From: Roseomonas aeriglobus | Lineage (GTDB): Bacteria > Pseudomonadota > Alphaproteobacteria > Sphingomonadales > Sphingomonadaceae | Length of the DNA stretch: 64,000 nt | Assembly (NCBI GenBank): GCA_016937575.1 | Contig: JAFHKN010000002.1 | Span: 2,108,001 to 2,172,000, forward strand | Direction of reading: 5' to 3' | Shown here: positions 21,250-32,380 of the stretch, piece after piece | Layout of the letters: each line of letters opens with the position of its first letter | Numbering within the stretch: the stretch's first letter is position 1 | Made by a program: the position numbers and the translations under genes | The notes under the pieces: model-generated | Database searches by the model: none | Told to the model about the DNA's origin: nothing | Seen by the model: only the letters and a program-made list of their open reading frames with translations

Positions 21250-21960
21250 TCAGTTCCGGCGATCGTCGCGCATCGGGCGAACGCCCGAAGTCTGCGCTTC
21301 CATCATCAGCCGCTCCTGCGCGAGCGGATCATGGCCCAGGATCTCACCCTTGAAGACCCAGACCTTCACGCCGCAGACGCCGTAGGCGGTGTGCGCCTGG
21401 GCCTCTGCATAGTCGATGTGCGCACGCAGCGTGTGCAGCGGCACGCGGCCTTCGCGATAGCTCTCAGTGCGGGCGATTTCCGCGCCGCCGAGACGGCCAC
21501 CGCACATCACCTTGATGCCATCGGCACCCAGGCGCATCGCCGACTGCACCGCGCGCTTCATGGCGCGACGGAACGCGATACGACGCTCCAGCTGGTCGGC
21601 AATGCCCTGCGCGACGAGCTTGGCGTCGATCTCGGGCTTGCGGATCTCGACGATATTCAGCGAGACTTCCGAAGAGGTCATGCCGTTCAGCGTCTTGCGC
21701 AGCTTCTCGATGTCGCTGCCCTTCTTGCCGATGATGACGCCCGGACGAGCGGCATAGATCGAGATGCGGGCGAGCTTCGCCGGACGCTCGATGACCACCT
21801 TCGAGATCGCGGCCTGCGGCAGCGTCTTCAGGATGTACTGGCGGATCTTCAGATCCTCGAGCAGCAGACGGCCGTAATCGGCGCCTTCTGCGAACCAGCG
21901 GCTATCCCAGGTGCGGTTGATCTGCAGACGCAGACCGATCGGGTTGCTCTTGTGACCCAT
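21250..21960 (-). CDS. rpsC: 30S ribosomal protein S3 (uS3)
   Basis: A 236-aa protein starting [20 protein letters not shown], with KH-domain motif [17 protein letters not shown] near residue 75 and the C-terminal [20 protein letters not shown] and [10 protein letters not shown]. It forms part of the mRNA entry channel. Its start overlaps the rplV stop by one base. Confidence 0.99.
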   Translation of the reverse strand: MGHKSNPIGLRLQINRTWDSRWFAEGADYGRLLLEDLKIRQYILKTLPQAAISKVVIERPAKLARISIYAARPGVIIGKKGSDIEKLRKTLNGMTSSEVSLNIVEIRKPEIDAKLVAQGIADQLERRIAFRRAMKRAVQSAMRLGADGIKVMCGGRLGGAEIARTESYREGRVPLHTLRAHIDYAEAQAHTAYGVCGVKVWVFKGEILGHDPLAQERLMMEAQTSGVRPMRDDRRN

Positions 21961-22337
21961 TACGCTTCTTCCTGCTCGCGCACGACGATGCGCAGACGGC
22001 TGAACGGCTTCAGGATGCGGGTGGACTTGCCACGGCCGCGCGTCGCGAAGCGCTTCATGGTGATCGACTTGCCGACCGAGGCCTCGGCGACGACGAGCGC
22101 GTCGACGTCGAGGTTGTGGTTGTTCTCGGCATTGGCGATGGCCGAGGCCAGCACCTTGCGCGCGTCGACCGCCATCGCCTTCTTCGAGAAAGCGAGGATG
22201 TTCAGCGCGTCACCGACCTTGCGGCCACGGATGAGGCCCGCGACCAGGTTCAGCTTCTGGGCCGAACCACGGATCTGCGTGCCGACCGACAGCGCTTCCT
22301 TGTCGCCCACGCGGCGACCTGCTGCTGGCTTGCTCAT
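21960..22337 (-). CDS. rplV: 50S ribosomal protein L22 (uL22)
   Basis: A 125-aa protein with [40 protein letters not shown] and the beta-hairpin [20 protein letters not shown] that lines the exit tunnel. The loop residues look wild-type for macrolide sensitivity. It overlaps rpsS and rpsC by one base each. Confidence 0.99.
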   Translation of the reverse strand: MSKPAAGRRVGDKEALSVGTQIRGSAQKLNLVAGLIRGRKVGDALNILAFSKKAMAVDARKVLASAIANAENNHNLDVDALVVAEASVGKSITMKRFATRGRGKSTRILKPFSRLRIVVREQEEA

Positions 22338-22615
22338 TAGCGCTTGCCCTTCTTGTCGGCGGCGTGGCCCGGGAAGTACCGGGTCGGCGCGAACTCACCG
22401 AGCTTCATGCCGACCATGTCTTCGTTCACCGACACCGGCACGTGCTTGCGGCCGTTGTAGACGCTGAAGGTCAGGCCGACGAACTGCGGCAGGATGGTGG
22501 AACGACGCGACCAGGTCTTGATCGCACCCGCGCGGGTGCCCTGGTCCTGAGCGGCTTCGGCCTTCTTCAGAAGGTTCAGGTCCACGAACGGACCCTTCCA
22601 TACGGAGCGAGCCAT
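22337..22615 (-). CDS. rpsS: 30S ribosomal protein S19 (uS19)
   Basis: A 92-aa protein starting [20 protein letters not shown], with [20 protein letters not shown] and [20 protein letters not shown]. The ATG at 22615 overlaps the rplB stop by one base; the 30 residues of the longer upstream frame are not part of the family. It sits in the 30S head next to S13. Confidence 0.99.
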   Translation of the reverse strand: MARSVWKGPFVDLNLLKKAEAAQDQGTRAGAIKTWSRRSTILPQFVGLTFSVYNGRKHVPVSVNEDMVGMKLGEFAPTRYFPGHAADKKGKR

Positions 22616-23448
22616 TACTTCTTCCTCGCGTGGCGGCTGCGGATGATCATCTTGTCCGTCGCCTTGTTGTGACGGGTGCGCGCACCCTTCGTCGGCTTGC
22701 CCCACGGGGTGACCGGGTGACGGCCGCCCGAGGTCCGGCCTTCACCACCGCCGTGCGGGTGGTCGACCGGGTTCTTGGCGACGCCGCGGGTCAGCGGGCG
22801 CTTGCCGAGCCAGCGATTGCGGCCGGCCTTGCCGAGGTTCTGGTTCTGGTTGTCGGGGTTCGACACCGCGCCGATCGTCGCCATGCAATTGGCGTGGATG
22901 TAGCGCTGCTCGCCCGAGTTCAGACGGACGATGACCATGCCGCGGTCACGACCGACGACCTGGACGTAGGTGCCTGCCGAACGGGCGATCTGACCGCCCT
23001 TGCCCGGCTTCATCTCGACGTTGTGGACGATCGTGCCGACCGGCACCGAGCCCAGCTCCATTGCGTTGCCCGGCTTCACGTCGGTCTTCTTGCCCGCGAT
23101 CACCTTGTCGCCAACGCCGAGGCGCTGCGGAGCGATGATATAGGCCTGCTGACCTTCGCCGTACGACACGAGCGCGATGAAGGCGGTGCGGTTGGGATCA
23201 TATTCGATCCGCTCGACCGTGCCTTCGACGTCCCAGAGGCGACGCTTGAAGTCGATGATGCGATAGCGCTGCTTGTGGCCGCCGGCGATACCGCGCGACG
23301 TCACATGGCCCTTGTTGTTACGGCCACCCGTCTTGGTCTTGCCCTCGGTGAGAGCCTTGACCGGACGGCCCTTCCACAGCGCCGAGCGGTCGACCAGGAT
23401 CAGGCCGCGGACGCCGGGCGAAGTGGGGTTGTAGTTCTTAAGTGCCAT
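22615..23448 (-). CDS. rplB: 50S ribosomal protein L2 (uL2)
   Basis: A 277-aa protein starting [20 protein letters not shown], with [37 protein letters not shown] and the C-terminal [20 protein letters not shown] containing the essential His near the peptidyl-transferase centre. It lies 5 nt after rplW. Confidence 0.99.
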   Translation of the reverse strand: MALKNYNPTSPGVRGLILVDRSALWKGRPVKALTEGKTKTGGRNNKGHVTSRGIAGGHKQRYRIIDFKRRLWDVEGTVERIEYDPNRTAFIALVSYGEGQQAYIIAPQRLGVGDKVIAGKKTDVKPGNAMELGSVPVGTIVHNVEMKPGKGGQIARSAGTYVQVVGRDRGMVIVRLNSGEQRYIHANCMATIGAVSNPDNQNQNLGKAGRNRWLGKRPLTRGVAKNPVDHPHGGGEGRTSGGRHPVTPWGKPTKGARTRHNKATDKMIIRSRHARKK

Positions 23449-23453
23449 GGCCC

Positions 23454-23768
23454 TCAGATCCCCGTGGTGACGTCGATCGAGTCGCCGTCCTTCAGCGTGA
23501 CAATCGCCTTCTTCATGTCGCTGCGGCTGTAGGGCGTGCCCTTCCAGCGCTTCGTCTTGCCCTTCTGGACCAGCGTGTTCACGCCCGTGACGGTCACGTT
23601 GAACAGCGCCTCGACGGCAGCCTTGATTTCCGGCTTCGATGCGTCGTTGGCGACCTTGAACACCACCGCATTCGCCTCGCTGACCAGCGTCGACTTTTCG
23701 GTGATATGCGGCGCCAGGATGACGTCGTAGTGGCGGTTCGCGACCGCCTGCTTCTGCGGCTTAGCCAT
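23454..23768 (-). CDS. rplW: 50S ribosomal protein L23 (uL23)
   Basis: A 104-aa protein with [40 protein letters not shown] and [20 protein letters not shown]. It sits at the tunnel exit and docks SRP and trigger factor. It overlaps rplD by 8 nt. Confidence 0.98.
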   Translation of the reverse strand: MAKPQKQAVANRHYDVILAPHITEKSTLVSEANAVVFKVANDASKPEIKAAVEALFNVTVTGVNTLVQKGKTKRWKGTPYSRSDMKKAIVTLKDGDSIDVTTGI

Positions 23769-24387
23769 TGAAGCGCGCCTCCAGCTTTTCGACAGCGGCG
23801 CGGGTCAGCACCAGCGTGTCATGCTTCAGGATGTCGTACACGTTGGCGCCCATCGCCGGCAGGACGTTGACCTGACGCAGGTTGCCCGCCGCCAGCGCGA
23901 AGCTGGTGTCGATCGTGTCGCCGTCGATGACCAGCGCGGTCTTGCCGAAGCCCAGCTTCGTCAGATCGCCCTTCAGCGTCTTTGTCTTGTTGCCGTCGAC
24001 GCTCAGGTTGTCCATGACGACCAGCGTACCGGCCTTGGCATGGCTCGACAGCGCCATCTTCAGACCCAGAGCGCGGATCTTCTTGTTCAGCGACGGATTG
24101 AAGTCGCGAACACGGGCACCGTGCGCCTTACCACCGCCGATGAACACCGGAGCGCGGCGATCGCCGTGACGTGCCGTACCGCCGCCCTTCTGACGACCGA
24201 GCTTCTTGCCCGAACGCGCAACGTCAGCGCGCTCACGCGTGCCGCGTGCGGTCGCACGACGCTTTTCGAGCTGCCAGGTGACGACGCGGTGCAGAATGTC
24301 GGCGCGCGGCTCGAGGCCAAAGACCTCGTCGTTCAGCTCGACGTCTGCAGCGTTGGTCCCGGCGAAGGATTGAACCTTGACCTTCAC
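23761..24387 (-). CDS. rplD: 50S ribosomal protein L4 (uL4)
   Basis: A 208-aa protein with [20 protein letters not shown], the tunnel loop [20 protein letters not shown], and [20 protein letters not shown]. In E. coli it represses the S10 operon through its leader; the leader here is different and carries no evident L4 site. It follows rplC by 2 nt. Confidence 0.99.
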   Translation of the reverse strand: MKVKVQSFAGTNAADVELNDEVFGLEPRADILHRVVTWQLEKRRATARGTRERADVARSGKKLGRQKGGGTARHGDRRAPVFIGGGKAHGARVRDFNPSLNKKIRALGLKMALSSHAKAGTLVVMDNLSVDGNKTKTLKGDLTKLGFGKTALVIDGDTIDTSFALAAGNLRQVNVLPAMGANVYDILKHDTLVLTRAAVEKLEARFNG

Positions 24388-24389
24388 GT

Positions 24390-25127
24390 TCAGCCCTCCT
24401 GGCCGTCGGTCGCGGGCGTTGCCGGAGCAGCGTCAGCGGTGTTGCTATTGGCAGCCTGCTTGAGCCCCGCCGGACGCGGCGCGTCGGCATGCGGCTTCAG
24501 CTTGACCGAATCCTTGACGAGCAGCCAGCCACCCTTCGAGCCGGGCACCGAGCCCTTCACGAAGATCAGGCCGCGCTCTGCGTCCGTCGAGACGATCTCG
24601 AGGTTCTGCTGGGTGCGGGTGCGGGCGCCCATGTGGCCGGCCATCTTCTTGTTCTTGAAGACGCGACCCGGGTCCTGGCGGTTACCGGTCGAACCGTGCG
24701 AACGGTGCGACACCGACACGCCGTGCGTGGCGCGCAGACCGCCGAAGCCCCAGCGCTTCATGGCGCCGGCGAAGCCCTTGCCCTGGGTCGTGCCCTGGAC
24801 GTCGACCATCTGGCCAGCGACATAATGTTCTGCCGAAATCTCGGCACCGACGTCGAGCAGGTTATCCTCGGTCACGCGGAATTCCGCCAGGATCGCCTTG
24901 GGCTCGACCTCGGCCTTGCCGAACATGCCGCGCTGCGGCTTGGCGACGTTCTTGGCCTTGGCGCTGCCCGCGCCCAGCTGCACCGCGACATACCCGTCAC
25001 GGTCGTTTTCCTTGCGTGCGACGACCTGGAGACCATCGAGCTGCAGGACGGTCACGGGCACGTGGCGCCCATCGTCCTGAAACAGCCGGGTCATGCCCAA
25101 CTTCTTCGCGATCACGCCTGTGCGCAT
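24390..25127 (-). CDS. rplC: 50S ribosomal protein L3 (uL3)
   Basis: A 245-aa protein starting [20 protein letters not shown], with [40 protein letters not shown] and [22 protein letters not shown]-terminal Ala/Thr-rich tail ([18 protein letters not shown]) extends past the core. The ATG at 25127 is used; the 32 extra residues upstream have no match. A 404-nt gap separates it from rpsJ, unusual within an S10 operon. Confidence 0.98.
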   Translation of the reverse strand: MRTGVIAKKLGMTRLFQDDGRHVPVTVLQLDGLQVVARKENDRDGYVAVQLGAGSAKAKNVAKPQRGMFGKAEVEPKAILAEFRVTEDNLLDVGAEISAEHYVAGQMVDVQGTTQGKGFAGAMKRWGFGGLRATHGVSVSHRSHGSTGNRQDPGRVFKNKKMAGHMGARTRTQQNLEIVSTDAERGLIFVKGSVPGSKGGWLLVKDSVKLKPHADAPRPAGLKQAANSNTADAAPATPATDGQEG

Positions 25128-25423
25128 GATGCGTATTCCTTCCAAACAGAGGCTCCCGTTGCCAGGAGCGTGCCAACGAAAAGACCCCTCGACGACACCG
25201 CCGAAGGGCCAGCCCAAGTACAAGTGCCCCCGTCAGGGCTAGCGTTTTCGCTTCGTTATAAAGCGAAAGACGGGGACTCAGGCGCCAGTCCGTGGACTGA
25301 CCGGTATCCCTGCTTTCGTGAGAACCACCTTGGCGATTCTCAGCACGCGGCGGACGTATCCGCTGCGGGAGATGGCCCCTTAGTGGAAGCGGCTGCTTCC
25401 GTCAACAGGACCACCCCTCGAGA

Positions 25424-25520
25424 TCGTCATCCCCGCGGAGGCGGGAATCAATAGTCGCTGAAGGCAATGAGTCTCACATCCACCAGCGACTATTTACCCC
25501 CGCCTTCGCGGGGGTGACGA
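25424..25520. repeat. 97-bp near-palindrome (type 2 repeat pair) inside the S10 operon
   Basis: The arms 25424-25460 and 25484-25520 are inverted copies matching at 32 of 37 positions. Each has a gtca-cccccgcg-aggcggg core, and they meet as aatagtcgctg and cagcgactatt. The 23-nt loop is aggcaatgagtctcacatcc with its flanks. It lies 11 nt past the rpsJ stop in the 404-nt rpsJ-rplC gap. The rest of the gap (25128-25423) shows only a short stem tttcgctt/aagcgaaa near 25247 and no gene. Confidence 0.88.
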
Positions 25521-25531
25521 CACAGGCAGAA

Positions 25532-25840
25532 TTAAGCCAGTTTGATTTCGACGTCGACGCCGGCCGCTAGGTCGAGCTTCATCAGCGCATCGACCGTGTT
25601 GGCGGTCGGCTGCACGATGTCGAGCATGCGCTTGTAGGTGCGCACCTCGAACTGCTCGCGGCTCTTCTTGTCGATGTGGGGGCCACGGTTGACCGTGAAC
25701 TTCTCGATCTTGGTCGGAAGCGGAATCGGGCCACGGATCAGGGCGCCGGTGCGGCGCGCGGTGTCGGCGATCTCGCCGGTCGCGGCATCGAGCACGCGAT
25801 GGTCGAACGCCTTCAGACGAATGCGGATATTGTTGTCCAT
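25532..25840 (-). CDS. rpsJ: 30S ribosomal protein S10 (uS10)
   Basis: A 102-aa protein with [40 protein letters not shown] and [20 protein letters not shown]. It acts in 30S assembly and also as NusE in antitermination. First gene of the S10 group, with a readable promoter about 75 nt upstream. Confidence 0.99.
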   Translation of the reverse strand: MDNNIRIRLKAFDHRVLDAATGEIADTARRTGALIRGPIPLPTKIEKFTVNRGPHIDKKSREQFEVRTYKRMLDIVQPTANTVDALMKLDLAAGVDVEIKLA

Positions 25841-25912
25841 GTACCCTACCGATGCGAAAGAGCGGACCCCGTTGCCGGGGTTCTTGCTGTTGCGGTGAAA
25901 TTCGAAGGCGCG

Positions 25913-25941
25913 CCCTTACAGAGGCTTCGTTCCCGGATCAA
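25913..25941 (-). promoter_or_regulatory. Sigma-70-like promoter of the S10 operon
   Basis: On the minus strand TTGATC (25941-25936) and TAAGGG (25918-25913) are 17 nt apart. The -35 overlaps the stop of the upstream lipoprotein gene. The predicted rpsJ leader is short, about 65 nt, too short for an E. coli-type L4-regulated leader. Confidence 0.6.
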
Positions 25942-26480
25942 CCCCGGGACGTGAAAAAGCGACGAACGCCCTTGTCCCTACCAACATTTCCCGTCGGCTG
26001 TCCCGCTTCGGGAAGGACGCGCAGGCGGCGCTTGCCCCAATAGCTGAGGTCCATCGAGAAGCGGACCGCGGCGCCCGGCTTTGTCCAGATCTCCTGGTCC
26101 CCGCGATTCTCCGATCCCGTCCGGCAGCGTTGCCAACCCTGTGCGGCAAGCGCCTCCGTCGCCTTGAACACCGCAGACGGGTCGCTGTCGTGCCAGAGCG
26201 TGAGCTGGGAAAAGCCCGATTCCTGCCGGCGGGCGACATCGACGGCGGCCTGGTATGGACCGGTGCCGAGCAAGGCGACGCCGTCCCGGCGGCACCGCAT
26301 CGCACTGCCGGTGTCGGCGCAGGCGGTAAAGCCCTGCCGCTCGGCAAAGGCGCGCGTGCCGGCGACGGGGAGCCCGTCGAAGGCGAGGTCCGGGGGTGGC
26401 GGCGACGGCGGGGCCTGTCCGCACGAGCTGAGGCACAGGAGCGCGGCCAGCAAGGCTGATCGTCTCGCAGTCATAGCCAT
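25938..26480 (-). CDS. Predicted lipoprotein between tuf and rpsJ
   Basis: A 180-aa protein. Its N-terminus MAMTARRSALLAALLCLSSC ends in a lipobox-like LSSC, followed by a Pro-rich linker (GQAPPSPPPPDL). The mature part has two Cys-containing motifs (FTACADTGSAMRCRRDGVAL and GWQRCRTGSENRGDQEIWTK) and ends KGVRRFFTSRG; the pattern suggests a small disulfide-stabilised periplasmic domain. The first Met (26480) has ggggagg 6 nt upstream. I do not recognise the family. It interrupts the usual tuf-rpsJ adjacency, and repeats lie upstream of it. Confidence 0.75.
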   Translation of the reverse strand: MAMTARRSALLAALLCLSSCGQAPPSPPPPDLAFDGLPVAGTRAFAERQGFTACADTGSAMRCRRDGVALLGTGPYQAAVDVARRQESGFSQLTLWHDSDPSAVFKATEALAAQGWQRCRTGSENRGDQEIWTKPGAAVRFSMDLSYWGKRRLRVLPEAGQPTGNVGRDKGVRRFFTSRG

Positions 26481-26489
26481 AGGCCCCTC

Positions 26490-26593
26490 CCCGTTCGTGC
26501 TGAGATTGTCGAAGCACCATTCTTCGAGCCGCGAAGTCGTCGCGGAATGTATCGCAGGACGGTCCCTCGGCAAGCTCAGGACGAACGGTGGGA
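26490..26593. repeat. Type 3 inverted repeat pair upstream of the lipoprotein gene
   Basis: ccgttcgtgctgagattgtc at the left and the inverse of ccgttcgtcctgagcttgcc at the right form long imperfect inverted arms about 46 nt apart. This ttcgt-ctgag-ttg-cgaag type of extragenic repeat is common in alphaproteobacterial genomes. Confidence 0.7.
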
Positions 26594-26609
26594 GAGGCAT
26601 CTATCCTCT

Positions 26610-26680
26610 GCTCCGGCGAAGGCTGGAGCGTTGGCGACCGACAGGCCGATGGCGGTCCGCGCTCCCGCCTTTGGCGGAGC
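26610..26680. repeat. Two short hairpin repeats (gctcc..ggagc)
   Basis: gctccggcgaaggctggagc at 26610-26629 and gctcccgcctttggcggagc at 26661-26680 are each self-complementary. They belong to the same general class as the gctcccgcg-aggc-ggagccca repeats near 31853. Together with the neighbouring type 3 pair they fill the space between tuf and the lipoprotein gene. Confidence 0.6.
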
Positions 26681-26712
26681 ACGTGAGCGTCATCTCACCC
26701 TGCCCCATAACC

Positions 26713-26746
26713 AAAAAGCCCGGCCTCCCTTTCGGGAAGCCGGGCT
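26713..26746 (-). terminator. Intrinsic terminator of tuf
   Basis: On the minus strand agcccggcttccc pairs with gggaggccgggct around gaaa and is followed by ttttt. It begins about 29 nt past the tuf stop and ends the str operon. Confidence 0.92.
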
Positions 26747-26774
26747 CTTCGAACTCAGCCCTTTCGGGCGAAGC

Positions 26775-27971
<1,197 letters not shown>

Positions 27972-28084
27972 TGTTTCCTACCTTCTGGTCTGAATTGTCT
28001 TGTTCGCGAGCGGTGCCGCGGTGTGGACGCGGCCCCTTAGCGAGGGATTCGTTCGATTTCCAGCCCCCAACGATGGGCGGGGCC

Positions 28085-28174
28085 GACAGCGGAGTGAATC
28101 CGCTGTCGTCGGACCGTGGCTGCGCCACAGCCGGCCGGCCTCCGCGCGTCTCGGAGCCAGGTTCACCTGGCTCC
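28085..28174. repeat. Hairpins in the fusA-tuf spacer
   Basis: gacagcgga/tccgctgtc (28085-28107, 9-bp perfect stem, loop gtgaa) and ggagccagg/cctggctcc (28153-28174, 9-bp perfect stem, loop ttca) lie just after the fusA stop. Neither has a T run. They may protect the 3' end of fusA mRNA or set tuf expression. Confidence 0.6.
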
Positions 28175-28186
28175 GTGCGCTTCGGT

Positions 28187-30280
<2,094 letters not shown>

Positions 30281-30451
30281 GATCGTTCACTCCTGTGCCG
30301 GATCAGCCCGGCGGTGCCTGAAAATCTTTGGGGTCGCCCCCGTCCCTCTCACCGCGCCTGCCGAATGCAAGACAAGCCCCATCCGGGGCTCAAGGGAAAC
30401 GGTAGTCGGGGAGCCGGGCCGAAACCCGAACTCCCCATATAGTAACCGAAA

Positions 30452-30922
30452 TTACCAGCGGTAGTGGCTGAACGCGCGGTTCGCTTCCGCCATGCGGTGC
30501 GTGTCTTCGCGCTTCTTGACCGCGTTACCACGGTTGTTCGACGCATCGAGCAGTTCGCCCGACAGACGCGCCGACATGGTGTGCTCGCTGCGGTTACGCG
30601 CCGCACCGATCAGCCAGCGAATCGCGAGGGCCTGCGCACGCTCCGGACGGACTTCGACCGGAACCTGGTAGGTCGCACCACCGACGCGGCGGCTGCGGAC
30701 TTCGATGCCCGGCTTGATGTTGTTCAGCGCATCATGGAACACGCCGAGCGGATCCTTCTTCGCGCGCTGTTCAACGGTTTCCATGGCCGAATACACGATA
30801 CCCTCGGCGACGGCCTTCTTACCGTCCAGCATCACGCTGTTCATGAACTTCGACAGAACTTCATCACCGAACTTGGGATCCGGCAGAATTTCCCGCTTCT
30901 CGGGACGACGACGACGAGCCAT
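30452..30922 (-). CDS. rpsG: 30S ribosomal protein S7 (uS7)
   Basis: A 156-aa protein starting [20 protein letters not shown], with [40 protein letters not shown] and [20 protein letters not shown]. It nucleates the 30S head. In E. coli it represses its own operon; no matching site is evident in the 71-nt rpsL-rpsG spacer. Confidence 0.99.
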   Translation of the reverse strand: MARRRRPEKREILPDPKFGDEVLSKFMNSVMLDGKKAVAEGIVYSAMETVEQRAKKDPLGVFHDALNNIKPGIEVRSRRVGGATYQVPVEVRPERAQALAIRWLIGAARNRSEHTMSARLSGELLDASNNRGNAVKKREDTHRMAEANRAFSHYRW

Positions 30923-30993
30923 TTGCTCTTCCTTCTAAAACCTACAGAGCGCCTGAAGCGCCCAGGATGCCACGGGCCGGACGGCCCGCCGGC

Positions 30994-31365
30994 TCACTTC
31001 GGACGCTTGGCGCCGTACTTCGAACGGCTCTGCTTGCGGTCCTTCACGCCCTGCGTGTCGAGCACGCCGCGCAGCACGTGGTAGCGCACGCCCGGAAGGT
31101 CGCGCACACGGCCGCCGCGGATGAGCACGACCGAGTGCTCCTGCAGGTTGTGGCCTTCACCCGGGATGTACGAGATGACTTCGCGGCTGTTGGTCAGACG
31201 GACCTTGGCGACCTTGCGGAGCGCCGAGTTCGGCTTCTTCGGAGTCGTCGTGTAGACGCGCGTGCAGACGCCGCGCTTCTGCGGGTTCTGCTCCATCGCA
31301 GGGACCTTCGACTTGGCCTTCTGCGGTTCGCGACCCTTGCGGATCAGCTGGTTGATCGTTGGCAT
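30994..31365 (-). CDS. rpsL: 30S ribosomal protein S12 (uS12) with Arg88
   Basis: A 123-aa protein starting [20 protein letters not shown], with [20 protein letters not shown] (Lys43) and [20 protein letters not shown] (Arg88) then [12 protein letters not shown]. It is central to decoding fidelity. Most bacteria have Lys at position 88; Lys-to-Arg there is a well-known streptomycin-resistance substitution, so this protein predicts intrinsic resistance. The ATG at 31365 is chosen; the 43 residues of the longer frame do not match. First gene of the str operon. Confidence 0.99.
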   Translation of the reverse strand: MPTINQLIRKGREPQKAKSKVPAMEQNPQKRGVCTRVYTTTPKKPNSALRKVAKVRLTNSREVISYIPGEGHNLQEHSVVLIRGGRVRDLPGVRYHVLRGVLDTQGVKDRKQSRSKYGAKRPK

Positions 31366-31565
31366 GAAGCCCTTCACCTTTGTGTTTACCGGCGAATTCC
31401 GGCGGTTACTTTGCTGGAGCCCTTGATGTTTCTCGAAACACGTAAAGGGCCGTGGGAAGCATATCGCCCCCCGGGCCCGGTCAGTCTCCAGCAACGTTCA
31501 GCTCTGTCCCGGATATGCTCGCACAGGCGGAATCACCCGCGCGGCCACGGGCCGGGACGGGGGCG

Positions 31566-31594
31566 CCTATACGCAGACGGGCGCTTTCGGTCAA
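31566..31594 (-). promoter_or_regulatory. Sigma-70-like promoter of the str operon
   Basis: On the minus strand TTGACC (31594-31589) and TATAGG (31571-31566) are exactly 17 nt apart. The predicted leader to rpsL is about 190 nt. Of the three ribosomal promoters in the window it has the best -10. The remaining bases of the 31366-31660 gap show no other gene. Confidence 0.72.
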
Positions 31595-31660
31595 CCGGGG
31601 GTGCCGAGCCCGGTCAGCGACTTAACGCGCTTTCAACAAGTGGGGGGATAGGAGCGCTGC

Positions 31661-31843
31661 ATGGCCTGTCCGCCCCGCCCTGCCCGACCGACGCTGCGCC
31701 GCAGCCTGGCGCTGATTCTGCGCGACTGGAGCCGGCGCGCGGCAAACGACAATATGCCGATAGGGTTCGGGGGCTGGCAGACGGTCAGCGTCGAGCGGGC
31801 TGCGCGCTATTATGCCGCGGTCGCACGGGCGGACGCGGAGTAG
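31661..31843 (+). CDS. Small basic protein with AANDN motif
   Basis: A 60-aa frame with ggag 6 nt before its ATG. It contains RRSLALILRDWSRRAANDNM and ends ARYYAAVARADAE. The R-AANDN segment recurs in many short alphaproteobacterial proteins of unknown role. It has no signal peptide or membrane segment. It is divergent from rpsL and overlaps no other gene, and the ribosome site supports translation. Function unknown. Confidence 0.55.
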   Translation: MACPPRPARPTLRRSLALILRDWSRRAANDNMPIGFGGWQTVSVERAARYYAAVARADAE

Positions 31844-31852
31844 GACCGCCGC

Positions 31853-31926
31853 GCTCCCGCGCAGGCCGGAGCCCAGGGTCACACACTATGTCGCGTGCGA
31901 CTATGGGCACCCGCCTTCGCAGGAGC
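31853..31926. repeat. Inverted repeat pair between convergent small genes
   Basis: gctcccgcgcaggccggagc followed by cca at the left and the inverse of gctcctgcgaaggcgggtgc followed by cca at the right form imperfect arms. It lies between the AANDN gene and the convergent small lipoprotein gene and may act as a bidirectional terminator. Confidence 0.6.
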
Positions 31927-31935
31927 GTCGGGCTA

Positions 31936-32169
31936 TTACATCGCGTTGCCGGCCGGCATCGTCGCGTTCGCCTCCGCTTCGTTCATCGCCGTGCCGTTGG
32001 CGATGATCAGCTCGTTCGCGGGCACTTCACCGTCGTTGCTGAAGGCGACGGTCGAATGGGCTTCGTTCAGCACGACGTTGTTGCTCTCGGTCGTCGTGAT
32101 GTCCTGCCCGCCCCCGCAGGCGGCGAGCGTCAGGGCAGCGGGAATGGCGGTGAGAAACAGGCGGCGCAT
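31936..32169 (-). CDS. Small predicted lipoprotein
   Basis: A 77-aa protein with a lipoprotein signal MRRLFLTAIPAALTLAAC (lipobox LAAC) and a short mature part, GGGQDITTTESNNVVLNEAH, rich in Asn, Thr, Ala and Glu and ending MPAGNAM. No known domain. The ATG at 32169 is preferred over 32187 because the lipobox then lies at a normal distance. It lies downstream of lpdA on the same strand after a 211-nt gap with no evident gene. Confidence 0.75.
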   Translation of the reverse strand: MRRLFLTAIPAALTLAACGGGQDITTTESNNVVLNEAHSTVAFSNDGEVPANELIIANGTAMNEAEANATMPAGNAM

Positions 32170-32380
32170 CGGGGAAGCTCCTAGCAAGGTTTGCTGCCCA
32201 ACCGATTAGTGCGCGGCCGTGTTCCCTGGGTGTTGCCGGACGCTACGGGGACCGGACTTGCCCGAGGGGAAACTCCCGTTCGTCCCGAGCGCCACGCCGT
32301 CAGACGGGGCCGGCCGCACCCGCCCCGCTGCCCGCCGTCGCGAGTCCGCGATTTGCTTGCACAAATCGCTGGCCGCCCGC

